Below, piece after piece: positions 53,970-62,617 of a DNA stretch of 64,000 bases. A program made the position numbers and the translations under genes. Location of the stretch: positions 1 through 64,000 of IMG/VR virus record IMGVR_UViG_3300010401_000002; one strand, written 5' to 3'. Each line of letters starts with the position of its first letter. Position 1 is the first letter of the stretch. The notes beneath the pieces were generated by a model. The model ran no database searches, was not told the DNA's origin, and was given only the letters and a program-made list of their open reading frames with translations. Origin of the DNA: a virus.

Positions 53970-56075
53970 ATGAAACTAACAAACTTATCCCCAATTCAAA
54001 CTTGGGTAATCGGGCTAATCATCGCATCAATAATGCGGCTTTGCGCTATCGGGGTGGCTGGGGCGCAGACGTTTACCCTAACGAACGCATCAAAGCCTGT
54101 AATATGGAACACTGTATCAACCTCAAAGGAATACACGTTCTCATTCTATTTTAAATCAGATACAGGAACCCATGAATTAAGAAGTGTGCCGCTATGGAGT
54201 TGTGCTAATCAGGGTGGCAGCTTATCATGGCAGTATCTTAACTACAATTCGTTTGAGATTCAGCTAAATCAAAAGATAGGCTACCAAACTATTTGTGATG
54301 GCAACTTCCATAAATTAACTTTCAGGATAGGCAAAGGAGTACAGGAGGTTCTTATAGATTCAATTCTGTTAGCAAGTCAGCCGTATGGTGAAGTTTCGTT
54401 TAGCGGACAGGCTATGTTTAGCAGTACAAGCGATTATGATAGGGTGAGCGGTACAATAAAAGACCCGATGTTTGTTGACAGGTATGTATCTTCAAGCAAT
54501 GAACGACCGATGCCAAAGGGCACGTTATTTAAACGGAATCTACCAGTTGGCTTAGTGTGGAACGATGAAATAGGGCAATGGGATTGGAGTAATGTAAAGC
54601 CTCTTTATATTCAACTTTCAGAATGTCAGCGATTAGCATTCCCTACAGGCGCCCCCAAGATTCACCTATACTTCGATTTCTTTCAATTGGGCGGTCAGTT
54701 AGATTCTACGGTATCAAAAGATTCAGCGATAAAAGCGGGTGTGATGATTGCTAAGTACATGGCTGATTATAATAATTGTGATGTTCGGGCTATTTCTAAT
54801 TCACAAAACTATTGGGACTATAAAGACCAAGCAACTTCTGAATATGGAAAGTTTAATGCGGCAATGCTTACGCTTGCAAACAGTAATGCAGCATATCAGG
54901 TAAGGGTTGATTGTTCCTTGTCGCAACTAGATGATTTGCCGCCATTCAAAACAATTACTACAGAACAGTTCGCGGCCATGTATCCAAATGAACCATTATC
55001 AACCTTTGATGGTATGGCTGGAATACTTGAAACACAGTACAGGGATATACAGGGAAAATTAAATAAACCTATTTTATTTGTAGTTGCCGACAATGAATAT
55101 GCAAACAAATGGCTTGACACCGCTAAGTATGAATTGAATCCCGCTTGTAAGGCCGATAAAGAAGCATCACATTTAAGTTGGTGGGGTTACTGTTCACAGC
55201 AATACACTAATGCAATGAACAGGATTTATGCAGGTATTAAACGTGCTTGTCCTTCTGCTGAAATCGTTGAATATGATGTAAACTGTCTTAATGAGTGTAA
55301 CTATTACTACGACCCTAAGTTTCAATATAGGATTGCATTAAACACAAACAGACAGGGCACAGACCAATTATATCCACGCAACATTAATGCAATGCTAATG
55401 GGGTACGGGGACTATAGAGGATTGTTGAATTACGAGCAGGTGTCTAAACGCGGTCAAACTAAATCGGGCTACAACTTAAATACTCCGTTCGTTGGTGTCG
55501 GTTATTTAGGCGACCCTAATTTTGATATTGATGCAACACATATAATCGGATTGGAAACATTTTTAGTTGCAACAGGGTCAGCATCTTTATATCCTGCATT
55601 ATTCATTCAGGGTGGAAACAATCCTAATCCTAAATCATTGGCGACACAGTTAATGGCGGCATCAATAGCACAGGCGGCTTGCAAAAATATATGGGACGTT
55701 GTTTTAGCAGGAAGCACATTACCCGGTGATAGGAGCAACGCATGGAGTTGTTACAACGGGACTAATTATACATTTTGGTTTGGCGACTTTGAGTGCATTG
55801 CAGGTGTTAGGCAAATACCGAATACAACAAAATATGCTATATCAACCTTTCATGGTGCTGCTACACTGCTTAAAACCGATTATCCTTATAAAAAAGCAGG
55901 TGGTATCTGGTTGAACGGGAAATACATTCCATTAGAAGCAGGGGCGCAAACTTTTGTATATACCTATGATAGTTCAAAGCCTTATGAGAAAGGTAAAAAT
56001 CCGAAAAGGGTTAATAGTTGGGTGAAGTTAGGAAGTATGGATAATTGGCCTAAAGCGGTTGCGACGGAAGAATAA
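53970..56075 (+). CDS. Secreted LamG plus barrel, glycosidase-like protein
   Basis: A 701-residue protein. Residues about 10-32 are a signal peptide or anchor (TWVIGLIIASIMRLCAIGVA). Residues about 35-170 look like a LamG/concanavalin-type sandwich. Residues about 205-545 look like an alpha/beta barrel: the strand FVVADNEYANKW places N375-E376 where clan-A glycosidases carry the acid/base Glu. The remainder (about 575-690) is beta-rich. A LamG/barrel arrangement is also seen in the tail protein at 8750. It probably acts outside the cytoplasm on a surface or environmental glycan. Enzyme activity is inferred; the nucleophile has not been located with confidence. Confidence 0.5.
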   Translation: MKLTNLSPIQTWVIGLIIASIMRLCAIGVAGAQTFTLTNASKPVIWNTVSTSKEYTFSFYFKSDTGTHELRSVPLWSCANQGGSLSWQYLNYNSFEIQLNQKIGYQTICDGNFHKLTFRIGKGVQEVLIDSILLASQPYGEVSFSGQAMFSSTSDYDRVSGTIKDPMFVDRYVSSSNERPMPKGTLFKRNLPVGLVWNDEIGQWDWSNVKPLYIQLSECQRLAFPTGAPKIHLYFDFFQLGGQLDSTVSKDSAIKAGVMIAKYMADYNNCDVRAISNSQNYWDYKDQATSEYGKFNAAMLTLANSNAAYQVRVDCSLSQLDDLPPFKTITTEQFAAMYPNEPLSTFDGMAGILETQYRDIQGKLNKPILFVVADNEYANKWLDTAKYELNPACKADKEASHLSWWGYCSQQYTNAMNRIYAGIKRACPSAEIVEYDVNCLNECNYYYDPKFQYRIALNTNRQGTDQLYPRNINAMLMGYGDYRGLLNYEQVSKRGQTKSGYNLNTPFVGVGYLGDPNFDIDATHIIGLETFLVATGSASLYPALFIQGGNNPNPKSLATQLMAASIAQAACKNIWDVVLAGSTLPGDRSNAWSCYNGTNYTFWFGDFECIAGVRQIPNTTKYAISTFHGAATLLKTDYPYKKAGGIWLNGKYIPLEAGAQTFVYTYDSSKPYEKGKNPKRVNSWVKLGSMDNWPKAVATEE

Positions 56076-56076
56076 C

Positions 56077-56409
56077 ATGGGAGTACACTTAATAATATAT
56101 AAAATAAAAGGCAAGTCTATGGAAGAAACATGGGGCGGTAAAACTGTTCCATATTATGAAGCAGAAAATGTAGATTGGTGGGACACATTGCGACATAGCG
56201 GTGATAGAGATTTTATTTTGAGCACAGAATTTAACTGTGTTGATAATGATAACGAAGTTGAGGAACAAGAATATTTCAGACCAAAGGATTTTGCAAAAAC
56301 AAGGCAGTGGGTAAGGGATAATGTTGTTGGAATGAATCAGCCGCGTTTATTGGAGGCTTTAGTTAAAATGGAATTAGATGAATCGTTGGCCTTTCATTGG
56401 TCGTGGTAA
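56077..56409 (+). CDS. Hypothetical protein
   Basis: A 110-residue acidic, Trp-rich protein beginning MGVHLIIYKI. I choose the ATG at 56077, one base after the previous stop, over one at 56059. Function unknown. Confidence 0.6.
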   Translation: MGVHLIIYKIKGKSMEETWGGKTVPYYEAENVDWWDTLRHSGDRDFILSTEFNCVDNDNEVEEQEYFRPKDFAKTRQWVRDNVVGMNQPRLLEALVKMELDESLAFHWSW

Positions 56410-56413
56410 GAGC

Positions 56414-56629
56414 ATGAAAATACTTATAGCAGAAGAAGACAATGTTATACGCGAAGTGATAGAAAATAAATCACATTCGCCCCATCTGATTATAACTCCA
56501 TCGGGGCAAGATGGTATTGATGTTTTTAACGGAACATTTTCTGATATAGTTTTTGTTCCGGGCTATATACCCGCCAAACCCAAACCACGCGGCACTAATA
56601 TGATTCCAAAAAAGAAGAAAAGAAAATGA
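56414..56629 (+). CDS. Hypothetical small protein, basic tail
   Basis: Seventy-one residues. The front half (MKILIAEEDNVIREVIEN) is superficially like the start of a response-regulator receiver but far too short to be one. The end is Lys-rich. Start at 56414 preferred to 56378. Confidence 0.5.
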   Translation: MKILIAEEDNVIREVIENKSHSPHLIITPSGQDGIDVFNGTFSDIVFVPGYIPAKPKPRGTNMIPKKKKRK

Positions 56630-56829
56630 CAACACAAGACGAACACGAATTAGCTTATTTCAAAATGCAGATGCTACAAGCTGAAATAGAAATGAACGCA
56701 ATGATAGCGGAAAATAAAAACTGTGAATTAAAGGGGCAGCCTATGAAATTTGCCGAAAACCATTTTATGAATTTGATTGATAGACACAGGATTCATCATA
56801 ATGCGTTTCCGTCTTATACAGGCAGATAA
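56626..56829 (+). CDS. Hypothetical helical small protein
   Basis: Sixty-seven residues, helical, overlapping the previous stop by 4 nt (ATGA). Met- and Glu-rich. No recognised family. Confidence 0.55.
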   Translation: MTTQDEHELAYFKMQMLQAEIEMNAMIAENKNCELKGQPMKFAENHFMNLIDRHRIHHNAFPSYTGR

Positions 56830-56873
56830 AACAATAACAGGCTTGGTCGCCTTCATAAAAACCGTATAGAAAA

Positions 56874-57056
56874 ATGGAAGATAAAATTAACTACGGGACA
56901 TTGGTTGACCCCGAAAAAGAATATCCTGTAACATACACAATTGCACAGGATGGAACAAAAACAATTCAGAACACCTTTTTAAAAGGAAAAGATTTAACCG
57001 AAAATCAGATTAAGGAGCTGGTTGAATCGAGGGGTGTTGTTATGCAGGTGGTATAA
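56874..57056 (+). CDS. Hypothetical small protein, last of rightward operon
   Basis: Sixty residues, beta-strand then helix (DLTENQIKELVESRG). A terminator follows at 57085. No recognised family. Confidence 0.55.
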   Translation: MEDKINYGTLVDPEKEYPVTYTIAQDGTKTIQNTFLKGKDLTENQIKELVESRGVVMQVV

Positions 57057-57084
57057 GTTTTTAAGTTTTTTCATAATGGTTGTT

Positions 57085-57124
57085 CAATCCGTGTAGCGTG
57101 GTAACTATGCGGATTGCTTTTTTT
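57085..57124 (+). terminator. Rho-independent terminator of rightward operon
   Basis: Arms CAATCCG (57085-57091) and CGGATTG (57110-57116) with an 18-nt loop and a T-run (57118-57124). It separates the rightward accessory genes from the convergent leftward operon; 57125-57234 shows nothing else. Confidence 0.75.
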
Positions 57125-57234
57125 AATTAAGCCCCAACCAACACACCCGCCCCCAACCAACAACATAAATCTTATTGCAGTGAAAGTTGCCGCATTGCTG
57201 GGGTGTGAGGGAGAGTTTATAGTGCAAAGTATAT

Positions 57235-57741
57235 TTAATGTGGGTTCGTTGCATGGGAAAGGGTGTTAATGTCAATAGCAAGACCTTGTTCGATAAGATT
57301 GAATACATCAAAATGCCATTCATAAAGTTTTTGAAACAATTCAAGTTGATTATCAACGTGGCGGTCGTCCTTAGTTGCATAATCATGCGCAAGTCCGCTG
57401 TCATAAAATGTGGTTTTGAACGACTTGTTTTCATCATCATATTCAAAACACCTTGACTCCCATTTACTCAAATCTCTGTTTGCTCCACCCTGCAATCCGC
57501 TTATTTCTGATAACACATCAATCGGTACAAGTTGTTCGCCATTAATCTCAATCGTTTTTGTTAAATCCGATAATGGCCGTAGAATTGGCTTAAAATAGCC
57601 TTTGTGAGTTAGCCAATTATAATCAGAAGGCGTTAATATCGTTTCTTTTTTAATATTCCCCGGCCTTTCAGCCCAACGCACTTTCAACCCATACGGCAAG
57701 TAAGCCGATAAATGTTTTAGTTCTAATTTTTTCTTTTCCAT
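57235..57741 (-). CDS. Conserved Bacteroidota phage protein
   Basis: A 168-residue protein with the familiar segments LKHLSAYLPYGLK, KPILRPLSDL and LYEWHFDVFNLIEQGLAIDI, seen in many Bacteroidota phages and prophages. Function unknown. It is the last gene of the leftward operon. The 111-nt gap upstream holds a 6-bp hairpin. Confidence 0.7.
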   Translation of the reverse strand: MEKKKLELKHLSAYLPYGLKVRWAERPGNIKKETILTPSDYNWLTHKGYFKPILRPLSDLTKTIEINGEQLVPIDVLSEISGLQGGANRDLSKWESRCFEYDDENKSFKTTFYDSGLAHDYATKDDRHVDNQLELFQKLYEWHFDVFNLIEQGLAIDINTLSHATNPH

Positions 57742-57799
57742 TTTATTTATTTTATCCTCAACTCCAAAACACCACCCACCGACCCAATATCGTCACTGC

Positions 57800-57821
57800 C
57801 GTCTGCCTAATATAACAGACG
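57800..57821. repeat. Short inverted repeat between genes
   Basis: CGTCTG (57800-57805) and CAGACG (57816-57821), perfect 6-bp arms with a 10-nt AT-rich loop, in the gap between 57741 and 57853. No T-run follows on either strand. Confidence 0.3.
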
Positions 57822-57852
57822 CGATTCTGTTGGAAGTGGAAAGTAAGGGTTG

Positions 57853-58128
57853 TCATTTGATGTTTGATAAGGGGTAGGAATTAATAATAATGCCACATTC
57901 AATCTCTACCTTGTTGTCTAATGTATCATAGCCGTGTAACTCTTTAAAGTGGTTCGCGTTCTTTCTTATCTGGCTATGCTTATATGACGCTTCTTTCAAT
58001 GCCGAACCAACTTCATCAACACACTTAGCCCTTATATTAATTATCAATTGATTTCTAACCCTATCGGTTAATTTAAAATCAATAACGCTTTCTAACCACC
58101 TTACTATTCCTTCGCTTGTCTGTATCAT
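57853..58128 (-). CDS. Hypothetical protein
   Basis: A 91-residue protein, helical first 60 residues (LTDRVRNQLIINIRAKC). Overlaps the preceding gene by 4 nt. No recognised family. Confidence 0.55.
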   Translation of the reverse strand: MIQTSEGIVRWLESVIDFKLTDRVRNQLIINIRAKCVDEVGSALKEASYKHSQIRKNANHFKELHGYDTLDNKVEIECGIIINSYPLSNIK

Positions 58129-58382
58129 TTCAAATTATATTTCTTTTTAATTATATCCATCGGTATTCTGTCCAACTCTTCTTTAAATTTAATCTGCCCA
58201 TTCAAGGCCTCCTGCATTTGTTCAGCCAATTCATCGCCAAACTCTTGCCGTATTTCTTCAATGGTCATTTCTTTGACAACGGGGTTGTTTCCACCAAAAT
58301 AATCATAATCTTGGTTTAAGCAGATGCAGTCTAAGAAATAGAATCCGCATTTATCGCAACGTAGTTCTTCTGCTGTGTCCAT
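58125..58382 (-). CDS. Small Cys-cluster protein
   Basis: An 85-residue protein with CDKCGFYFLDCIC at the start, a possible zinc site, then an acidic helical body. Overlaps both neighbours. Function unknown. Confidence 0.55.
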   Translation of the reverse strand: MDTAEELRCDKCGFYFLDCICLNQDYDYFGGNNPVVKEMTIEEIRQEFGDELAEQMQEALNGQIKFKEELDRIPMDIIKKKYNLK

Positions 58383-58588
58383 TACTTTTCCTCCAATAGT
58401 TTAATAAGTTTTAATACCCAATCTAAAGTTACGTTTTCTCTGACTTGTACTTGTTCCAAACTGTAATCAGAAATAGTTATTACCCACATATCTGATTCCT
58501 TATATGCTGTCACAACCGTGTCCGGGGCAATGTGTTTATAATAATCTATGCCATCTGGCGTAAATCCGTGTTGTAGTAGTTCGTTCAC
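58382..58588 (-). CDS. Hypothetical small protein
   Basis: Sixty-eight residues with a beta-rich N-terminal region (YKESDMWVITISDYSLEQVQ) and a helical C-terminus. Overlaps neighbours. No recognised family. Confidence 0.55.
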   Translation of the reverse strand: MNELLQHGFTPDGIDYYKHIAPDTVVTAYKESDMWVITISDYSLEQVQVRENVTLDWVLKLIKLLEEK

Positions 58589-58809
58589 TTATTCAACTCC
58601 TTTACATATTCAATTATATCCTTAGTAGAACTTAGTTTTGATGGATGATTGCCTAACAATCTTTTTGCTATCACCTTTATTTCATTAAGTATGGCTACTT
58701 CTTCATCCTCTGTAATACCACAATCTTCATCGAACATAAAGAAGTCTGCTTCCGCTAAATGTATTGCCGAATGTATTGTGGCTATTTGTTTTATTTCTAA
58801 AGTTTTCAT
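58585..58809 (-). CDS. Hypothetical small protein
   Basis: Seventy-four acidic, helical residues. Overlaps both neighbours by 4 nt. No recognised family. Confidence 0.55.
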   Translation of the reverse strand: MKTLEIKQIATIHSAIHLAEADFFMFDEDCGITEDEEVAILNEIKVIAKRLLGNHPSKLSSTKDIIEYVKELNK

Positions 58810-58973
58810 TTCTCTAAATGCCTATAATTTATCCTGTTATTCTCCGCCAACATTTCATACAGCCTTTCTAACAATCGGTTAGACTGTAGTGCCTTGAAGT
58901 ATATCCGTTCGTTTCGGGCCTGCTGGCCGAGGCGTTTGACGCGAAGGATTCTGTTGTTTATGTTGTTGTTCAT
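58806..58973 (-). CDS. Small basic helical protein
   Basis: Fifty-five residues (MNNNINNRILRVKRLGQQAR...), Arg/Asn-rich. Overlaps the next gene by 4 nt and starts 6 nt after the stop of the HTH gene. Not recognised. Confidence 0.45.
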   Translation of the reverse strand: MNNNINNRILRVKRLGQQARNERIYFKALQSNRLLERLYEMLAENNRINYRHLEK

Positions 58974-58979
58974 TGGGTA

Positions 58980-59522
58980 TTACAAATTAATCTTTTCCTT
59001 TAAAATAAAATCTCTAACCATAATATACCGCTCTTTAAAATCTGCATTTTTAATAGTTAGCTTTTCAGCCTTTCTTGTTGCTACTGATACTGCGCTATGA
59101 GAAATGTCGCTGTACTTTGCTAAATTCATGCAGCCCCTTTGATAGTTGCTTTCCTTTGCTTTTGGATAAACAAATTCAGATACCAAAAGAAAAATTAAAT
59201 AACGAACGTGGAGGTGTTCGTAGCACCTGCTTTTAGAAAATACAGATTCTTTTTTTACTTTCAGATACTCATAAACAGCATCTGCAATTTTCTCAATTGT
59301 TAATCCCTGTAAATCTTCGGGTTCTGTGTCCATTATTATTTTTTGCCTGAAAACAAGATAATCTTCAACCGAAAATCCGTTTACATGAAACTGAAACCAT
59401 CCGTAACTATCAGTGTATAGGCGACCTTCTTTACCATCCCAATAATAATCTTTTTGCGATACTTTTATTCGCTTTAGTTGTGGCATCTTTTCATCGTGCC
59501 CGTTTGTTGGGGATAGGTTCAT
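58980..59522 (-). CDS. DnaA-domain-IV-like helix-turn-helix protein
   Basis: A 180-residue protein. The C-terminal half (CYEHLHVRYLIFLLVSEF, later MNLAKYSDISHSAVSVATRK) has the order of DnaA domain IV, where D-H-S-T-V-x-H-A-x-x-K marks the DNA-recognition helix; here S-H-S-A-V-S-V-A-T-R-K. The AAA+ domain of DnaA is absent. It may bind origin-like repeats, acting as replication initiator or a regulator of host DnaA sites. The N-terminal 90 residues are unknown. Confidence 0.5.
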   Translation of the reverse strand: MNLSPTNGHDEKMPQLKRIKVSQKDYYWDGKEGRLYTDSYGWFQFHVNGFSVEDYLVFRQKIIMDTEPEDLQGLTIEKIADAVYEYLKVKKESVFSKSRCYEHLHVRYLIFLLVSEFVYPKAKESNYQRGCMNLAKYSDISHSAVSVATRKAEKLTIKNADFKERYIMVRDFILKEKINL

Positions 59523-60046
59523 AGCGTTGTTATTTCCCTCTGAACATACAAAACAACAACCTCACAAGCGGCCAATACAGATGCGCTTGCCAATGCTTTT
59601 AGTATCGCTTCGGGGTTGTCAAAGTATAGGATTTCCTTTTCCATGCCATCATCTATACGTACTTGGCTAAATCCTTTGCCGTTCCAATAATCACCGTATA
59701 TGTTGCGGATTGCGCTGCGTTGGGTCATTATAACAGTTTTTACTGTTTTTGTTGAACATAATTTACAAACGAATCTATGCTTATTGCCTAAGAAATGATT
59801 TCCACAACGGCTACATATGTTTTCATAGTTGCCGTTTTCTTTCTCGTAATCCTCTGGCCAATTGCCTTTGTATTGGAATAGGTCAGCAACCGATTGGTGA
59901 GGCGCAAGTGCGTAATCTGGGTGTGAACGTTGCCTTTCTTCTTTGTCCATACCTAACTCATTCGGATTGAACATTGCTTTGTGTATAGTTTCAAATACGC
60001 CTTTAATATACTCATTGTGAGCTTTGGCCTGTTCTTTATTTTCCAT
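59519..60046 (-). CDS. Protein with zinc ribbon
   Basis: A 175-residue protein with a four-cysteine cluster (CSRCG ... CKLC, about residues 78-97). The rest is unlike known families. It overlaps the HTH gene start by 4 nt, so the two are probably coexpressed. Confidence 0.55.
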   Translation of the reverse strand: MENKEQAKAHNEYIKGVFETIHKAMFNPNELGMDKEERQRSHPDYALAPHQSVADLFQYKGNWPEDYEKENGNYENICSRCGNHFLGNKHRFVCKLCSTKTVKTVIMTQRSAIRNIYGDYWNGKGFSQVRIDDGMEKEILYFDNPEAILKALASASVLAACEVVVLYVQREITTL

Positions 60047-60048
60047 TG

Positions 60049-60300
60049 TTATTTATTTAACGTTTTTATCATTTCCTTAATTTCATCATCAACCGCGTCT
60101 GAATCAACCAATGCCCCAATACTTTCAGTGGCGCAATGGAAGCAAAATTCAATACTTACATAGTAGCTTTTTGCTATATTAGTTCCATCGTGCGTATCTG
60201 CCGAAGTGTAGTTTTTTAATTCAACTTTCTTTCCCTCCTTCAACCCTATTTCAAGTAGTTGCAGGAATCGTTTAATGTCAGCTTTTGTTACTAAATTCAT
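60049..60300 (-). CDS. Hypothetical protein
   Basis: Eighty-three residues from the ATG at 60300 (an ATG at 60324 would add 8). It has strand-rich centre with two Cys (FCFHC) and an acidic helical end. Overlaps the preceding gene by 23 nt. Confidence 0.5.
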   Translation of the reverse strand: MNLVTKADIKRFLQLLEIGLKEGKKVELKNYTSADTHDGTNIAKSYYVSIEFCFHCATESIGALVDSDAVDDEIKEMIKTLNK

Positions 60301-60499
60301 TTTGTTTCTGTTTATAAATTTCAATTATTTCCTTAAAACTCTCTTTAGAAATTCGTTTAATGTCATAGATTTTACACCACCTCATACAATCATCATAGTA
60401 GAAAGTTCCCCTATTCCCCTCCACCCTAACCTGTACCGTCTTTTGGGTGTAGCGGTTGTCGAGGCGGATTCGGGCGGAAACCACAAAGGAGAAATTCAT
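60278..60499 (-). CDS. Hypothetical small protein
   Basis: Seventy-three residues, basic; beta-rich first half (FSFVVSARIRLDNRYTQKTV) then a helix. Overlaps both neighbours. No recognised family. Confidence 0.5.
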   Translation of the reverse strand: MNFSFVVSARIRLDNRYTQKTVQVRVEGNRGTFYYDDCMRWCKIYDIKRISKESFKEIIEIYKQKQNEFSNKS

Positions 60500-61038
60500 T
60501 TTACTATCTTTAAATAATCCGTTTTATCCTTTGGATTGAAGTTGCCGTTTACTAATATGTTGCAGCAGATGTTGGCTAACATTGCGTTGGTTGAATGTTG
60601 GTGTGGCATACCTGCATTTTCCCACCCCATGTAAATATCTTCCATTATCTTAAAGTCATCGGTATTAAAGCCCTTTATGTTTTTATAATTACCGTCACAG
60701 TAATCACCATCTTTTCTTGGGTCAATACTATTACCTAATCTTATTTGAGATAACATTAACCCGCCACGCTGACAAACCTCGCAACCTTTAGGGAGGTTGT
60801 TTAGCCTTTGCTGAAAGATTTTCGCGTTTTTTGCATTGTCTGCAAATACCTCTATTGCGCCATCCCAATAGTTACGGCCTGCGCTAATCATTCCCCTTAC
60901 CACCAACTGCAAACAATCCCATGCAATCTCTAACCGCTTTCCTTCATCGGTTAATTCGTGAAATGCTTTGTTTCTTTTTTCTAAATTGCGTATCTTTTGA
61001 AGTACGCTTGTAAATTTGATTTGTGGAATGATTTTCAT
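60496..61038 (-). CDS. Conserved Bacteroidota phage protein
   Basis: A 180-residue helical protein with a central Cys pair (GCEVCQRGGLML) and segments such as MISAGRNYWDGAIEV; I recognise similar proteins in other Bacteroidota phages, without function. Overlaps the next gene by 4 nt. Confidence 0.6.
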   Translation of the reverse strand: MKIIPQIKFTSVLQKIRNLEKRNKAFHELTDEGKRLEIAWDCLQLVVRGMISAGRNYWDGAIEVFADNAKNAKIFQQRLNNLPKGCEVCQRGGLMLSQIRLGNSIDPRKDGDYCDGNYKNIKGFNTDDFKIMEDIYMGWENAGMPHQHSTNAMLANICCNILVNGNFNPKDKTDYLKIVK

Positions 61039-61050
61039 TTTGTGATGTTT

Positions 61051-61398
61051 TTATTTGTTATCTAATATTGCTTTAATTGCTCTTGCTTGTTGTAATGTAA
61101 TACCTAATGAACCGTAAGATGTTAAAACGTCTTTTATTTCTTTTTCGAGTGTGCGCTTTTCCTGCATATCCAATATGTGCTGCTTAGTTAAATATAATTG
61201 ATAGTTCCATTGGCTGTACTCTTTGTTTTCATACCTTAGATTTTCAAGAGTTATTTTATTTTGCCGCCAACTCACACTTTCTCCCTCAACCTCAAAATAC
61301 TTTCTCCCTACTTTAATAACCGTTACCTCTTTAATTTGCGGGGGTTCGTTTCTGCTGAACACTTCTCGGTATAATTTCTGCCCTACTTCTATTTTCAT
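61051..61398 (-). CDS. Hypothetical protein, SH3-like N-terminus
   Basis: A 115-residue protein: first half beta-rich (EVGQKLYREVF, VTVIKVGRKYFEVEG), consistent with a small barrel; second half helical. Overlaps the upstream gene by 4 nt. No recognised family. Confidence 0.55.
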   Translation of the reverse strand: MKIEVGQKLYREVFSRNEPPQIKEVTVIKVGRKYFEVEGESVSWRQNKITLENLRYENKEYSQWNYQLYLTKQHILDMQEKRTLEKEIKDVLTSYGSLGITLQQARAIKAILDNK

Positions 61399-61589
61399 CT
61401 CAATGCCCTCACAATTAAATTCTTTCCCCCTACGTGCGTGTTAAGGTGTTCTTTCATTTCAACCGCTTTACTATAACTCCTTAGCGGGTTGCCGTTTAAA
61501 TCGCGTGATTTATATAATTCATCCGCGCCTGTTTCTGTTATCTGGAAGATAGCGAATAGGGCTTTCGTTTGGGTGTGGTGGCGTTTCAT
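61395..61589 (-). CDS. Hypothetical small protein
   Basis: Sixty-four residues, basic. Overlaps neighbours by 4 nt. No recognised family. Confidence 0.55.
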   Translation of the reverse strand: MKRHHTQTKALFAIFQITETGADELYKSRDLNGNPLRSYSKAVEMKEHLNTHVGGKNLIVRALR

Positions 61590-61780
61590 GCTGATTCCTC
61601 GCTTTCTTCTTCTTCTTCTTCATCGCCAAAGTCCCCTATAATATCCTTGCACAGTTTAAGGAGCTTTACTTTATACTTCTCTTCCGTTTCAGAAAGTTTA
61701 TTGTTATCTGCCATTGCGGTATAGTAATCTTGTAAATCGCGGTAGGTGTTTTCAAACCTACAATAACCCATGTTTGCCAT
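61586..61780 (-). CDS. Conserved small phage protein with acidic tail
   Basis: Sixty-four residues beginning MANMGYCRFENTYRDLQDY, a start I recognise from many Bacteroidota phages, and ending in a Glu-rich tail. Function unknown. Confidence 0.65.
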   Translation of the reverse strand: MANMGYCRFENTYRDLQDYYTAMADNNKLSETEEKYKVKLLKLCKDIIGDFGDEEEEEESEESA

Positions 61781-61799
61781 TTTGTTTCTGATTTAATTG

Positions 61800-61979
61800 T
61801 TACCTGTTTATTTTTCTTGCTTTTCTCCCCGCCTTACTCTTTGCCCGATTCTTTCTTTGCTTCGGGGTTAATGGTGTCTTTGGGCGTTCCTGTTTGAAAC
61901 GGGGTGCAGGTGCGTTCATCATCGCTTCACCCAATGCTGCGAAGGCTGATAATTCTAAAAGTTTTGATTTGATGCTCAT
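61800..61979 (-). CDS. Small basic protein
   Basis: Fifty-nine residues with an Arg/Lys-rich C-terminal half (LTPKQRKNRAKSKAGRKA), probably nucleic-acid binding. It overlaps the preceding gene by 4 nt. Confidence 0.5.
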   Translation of the reverse strand: MSIKSKLLELSAFAALGEAMMNAPAPRFKQERPKTPLTPKQRKNRAKSKAGRKARKINR

Positions 61980-62164
61980 GCTGTTTTTGAATTTTGTTTA
62001 TTAATTATTTTAATCACATTGTTTACTTCTTTTTGGGACACCTTCATTATCCCGCTTCTCCTTACAGATGTTGGTACAAAATAGTAGTATCCTCTATCAT
62101 CCTTTTTAAAGGAGTTGCTTTTTATTAAATCAATTATATCTTTTTGTTTGCTGCTTAGTTTCAT
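61976..62164 (-). CDS. Small protein, possible winged helix
   Basis: Sixty-two residues: helix (SKQKDIIDLIKSN), a turn with strands (RGYYYFV), then a basic helix (VSQKEVNNVIKIINK). This could be a mini helix-turn-helix or wing; not certain. Overlaps both neighbours. Confidence 0.45.
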   Translation of the reverse strand: MKLSSKQKDIIDLIKSNSFKKDDRGYYYFVPTSVRRSGIMKVSQKEVNNVIKIINKQNSKTA

Positions 62165-62418
62165 AGCGACCTGTCCCCTTCCCCTTTTTTGTCGGAATCT
62201 GATTTAACGTTGTCAAGATACGCAACCGTATTGGCATAGCTGAATCTTTCTATTTCTAAATCCATTACAGGCGCATCCATTTCTTCTGCCTCGTCAATAT
62301 TATTCCTGCGGCAATATGCTGCCGCTTCTTTTTGTGCTGTTTCCCGATTGTCGCACATTAGGTTTAATGTTCCTGCGCCTGTTGTTCCTTTCCATAATTG
62401 AAAGATGTAGTTATTCAT
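62161..62418 (-). CDS. Hypothetical protein
   Basis: Eighty-five residues, mixed alpha/beta with acidic end (EEMDAPVMDLEIERF). Overlaps both neighbours. No recognised family. Confidence 0.55.
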   Translation of the reverse strand: MNNYIFQLWKGTTGAGTLNLMCDNRETAQKEAAAYCRRNNIDEAEEMDAPVMDLEIERFSYANTVAYLDNVKSDSDKKGEGDRSL

Positions 62419-62605
62419 GGTCGCCTCCTTCTGTTATATCGAGTTCCATATCGGGGAGTTCATTCTGCCTGTCAAGAAGTGCCAACTCTAACATTTCATA
62501 AAGCATTGGCGTTGCTCCGTATTTGTTGTAATGTTTTTCGAGCTGCCCATAGGGCATATCGTAATCCTTTGCGGTTTGGCTGATGAAAGGGCTTTTGTGT
62601 TCCAT
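62411..62605 (-). CDS. Hypothetical small protein
   Basis: Sixty-four acidic residues, helical centre (TPMLYEMLELALLDRQNELP). Overlaps the next gene by 8 nt. No recognised family. Confidence 0.55.
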   Translation of the reverse strand: MEHKSPFISQTAKDYDMPYGQLEKHYNKYGATPMLYEMLELALLDRQNELPDMELDITEGGDHE

Positions 62606-62617
62606 AATGTTTGAGCA

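Noticed and set aside
56414-56629. Response-regulator receiver domain
   Set aside because: Only the first 10 residues (MKILIAEEDN) resemble one; the protein is 71 residues and lacks the phospho-Asp strand and the rest of the fold.
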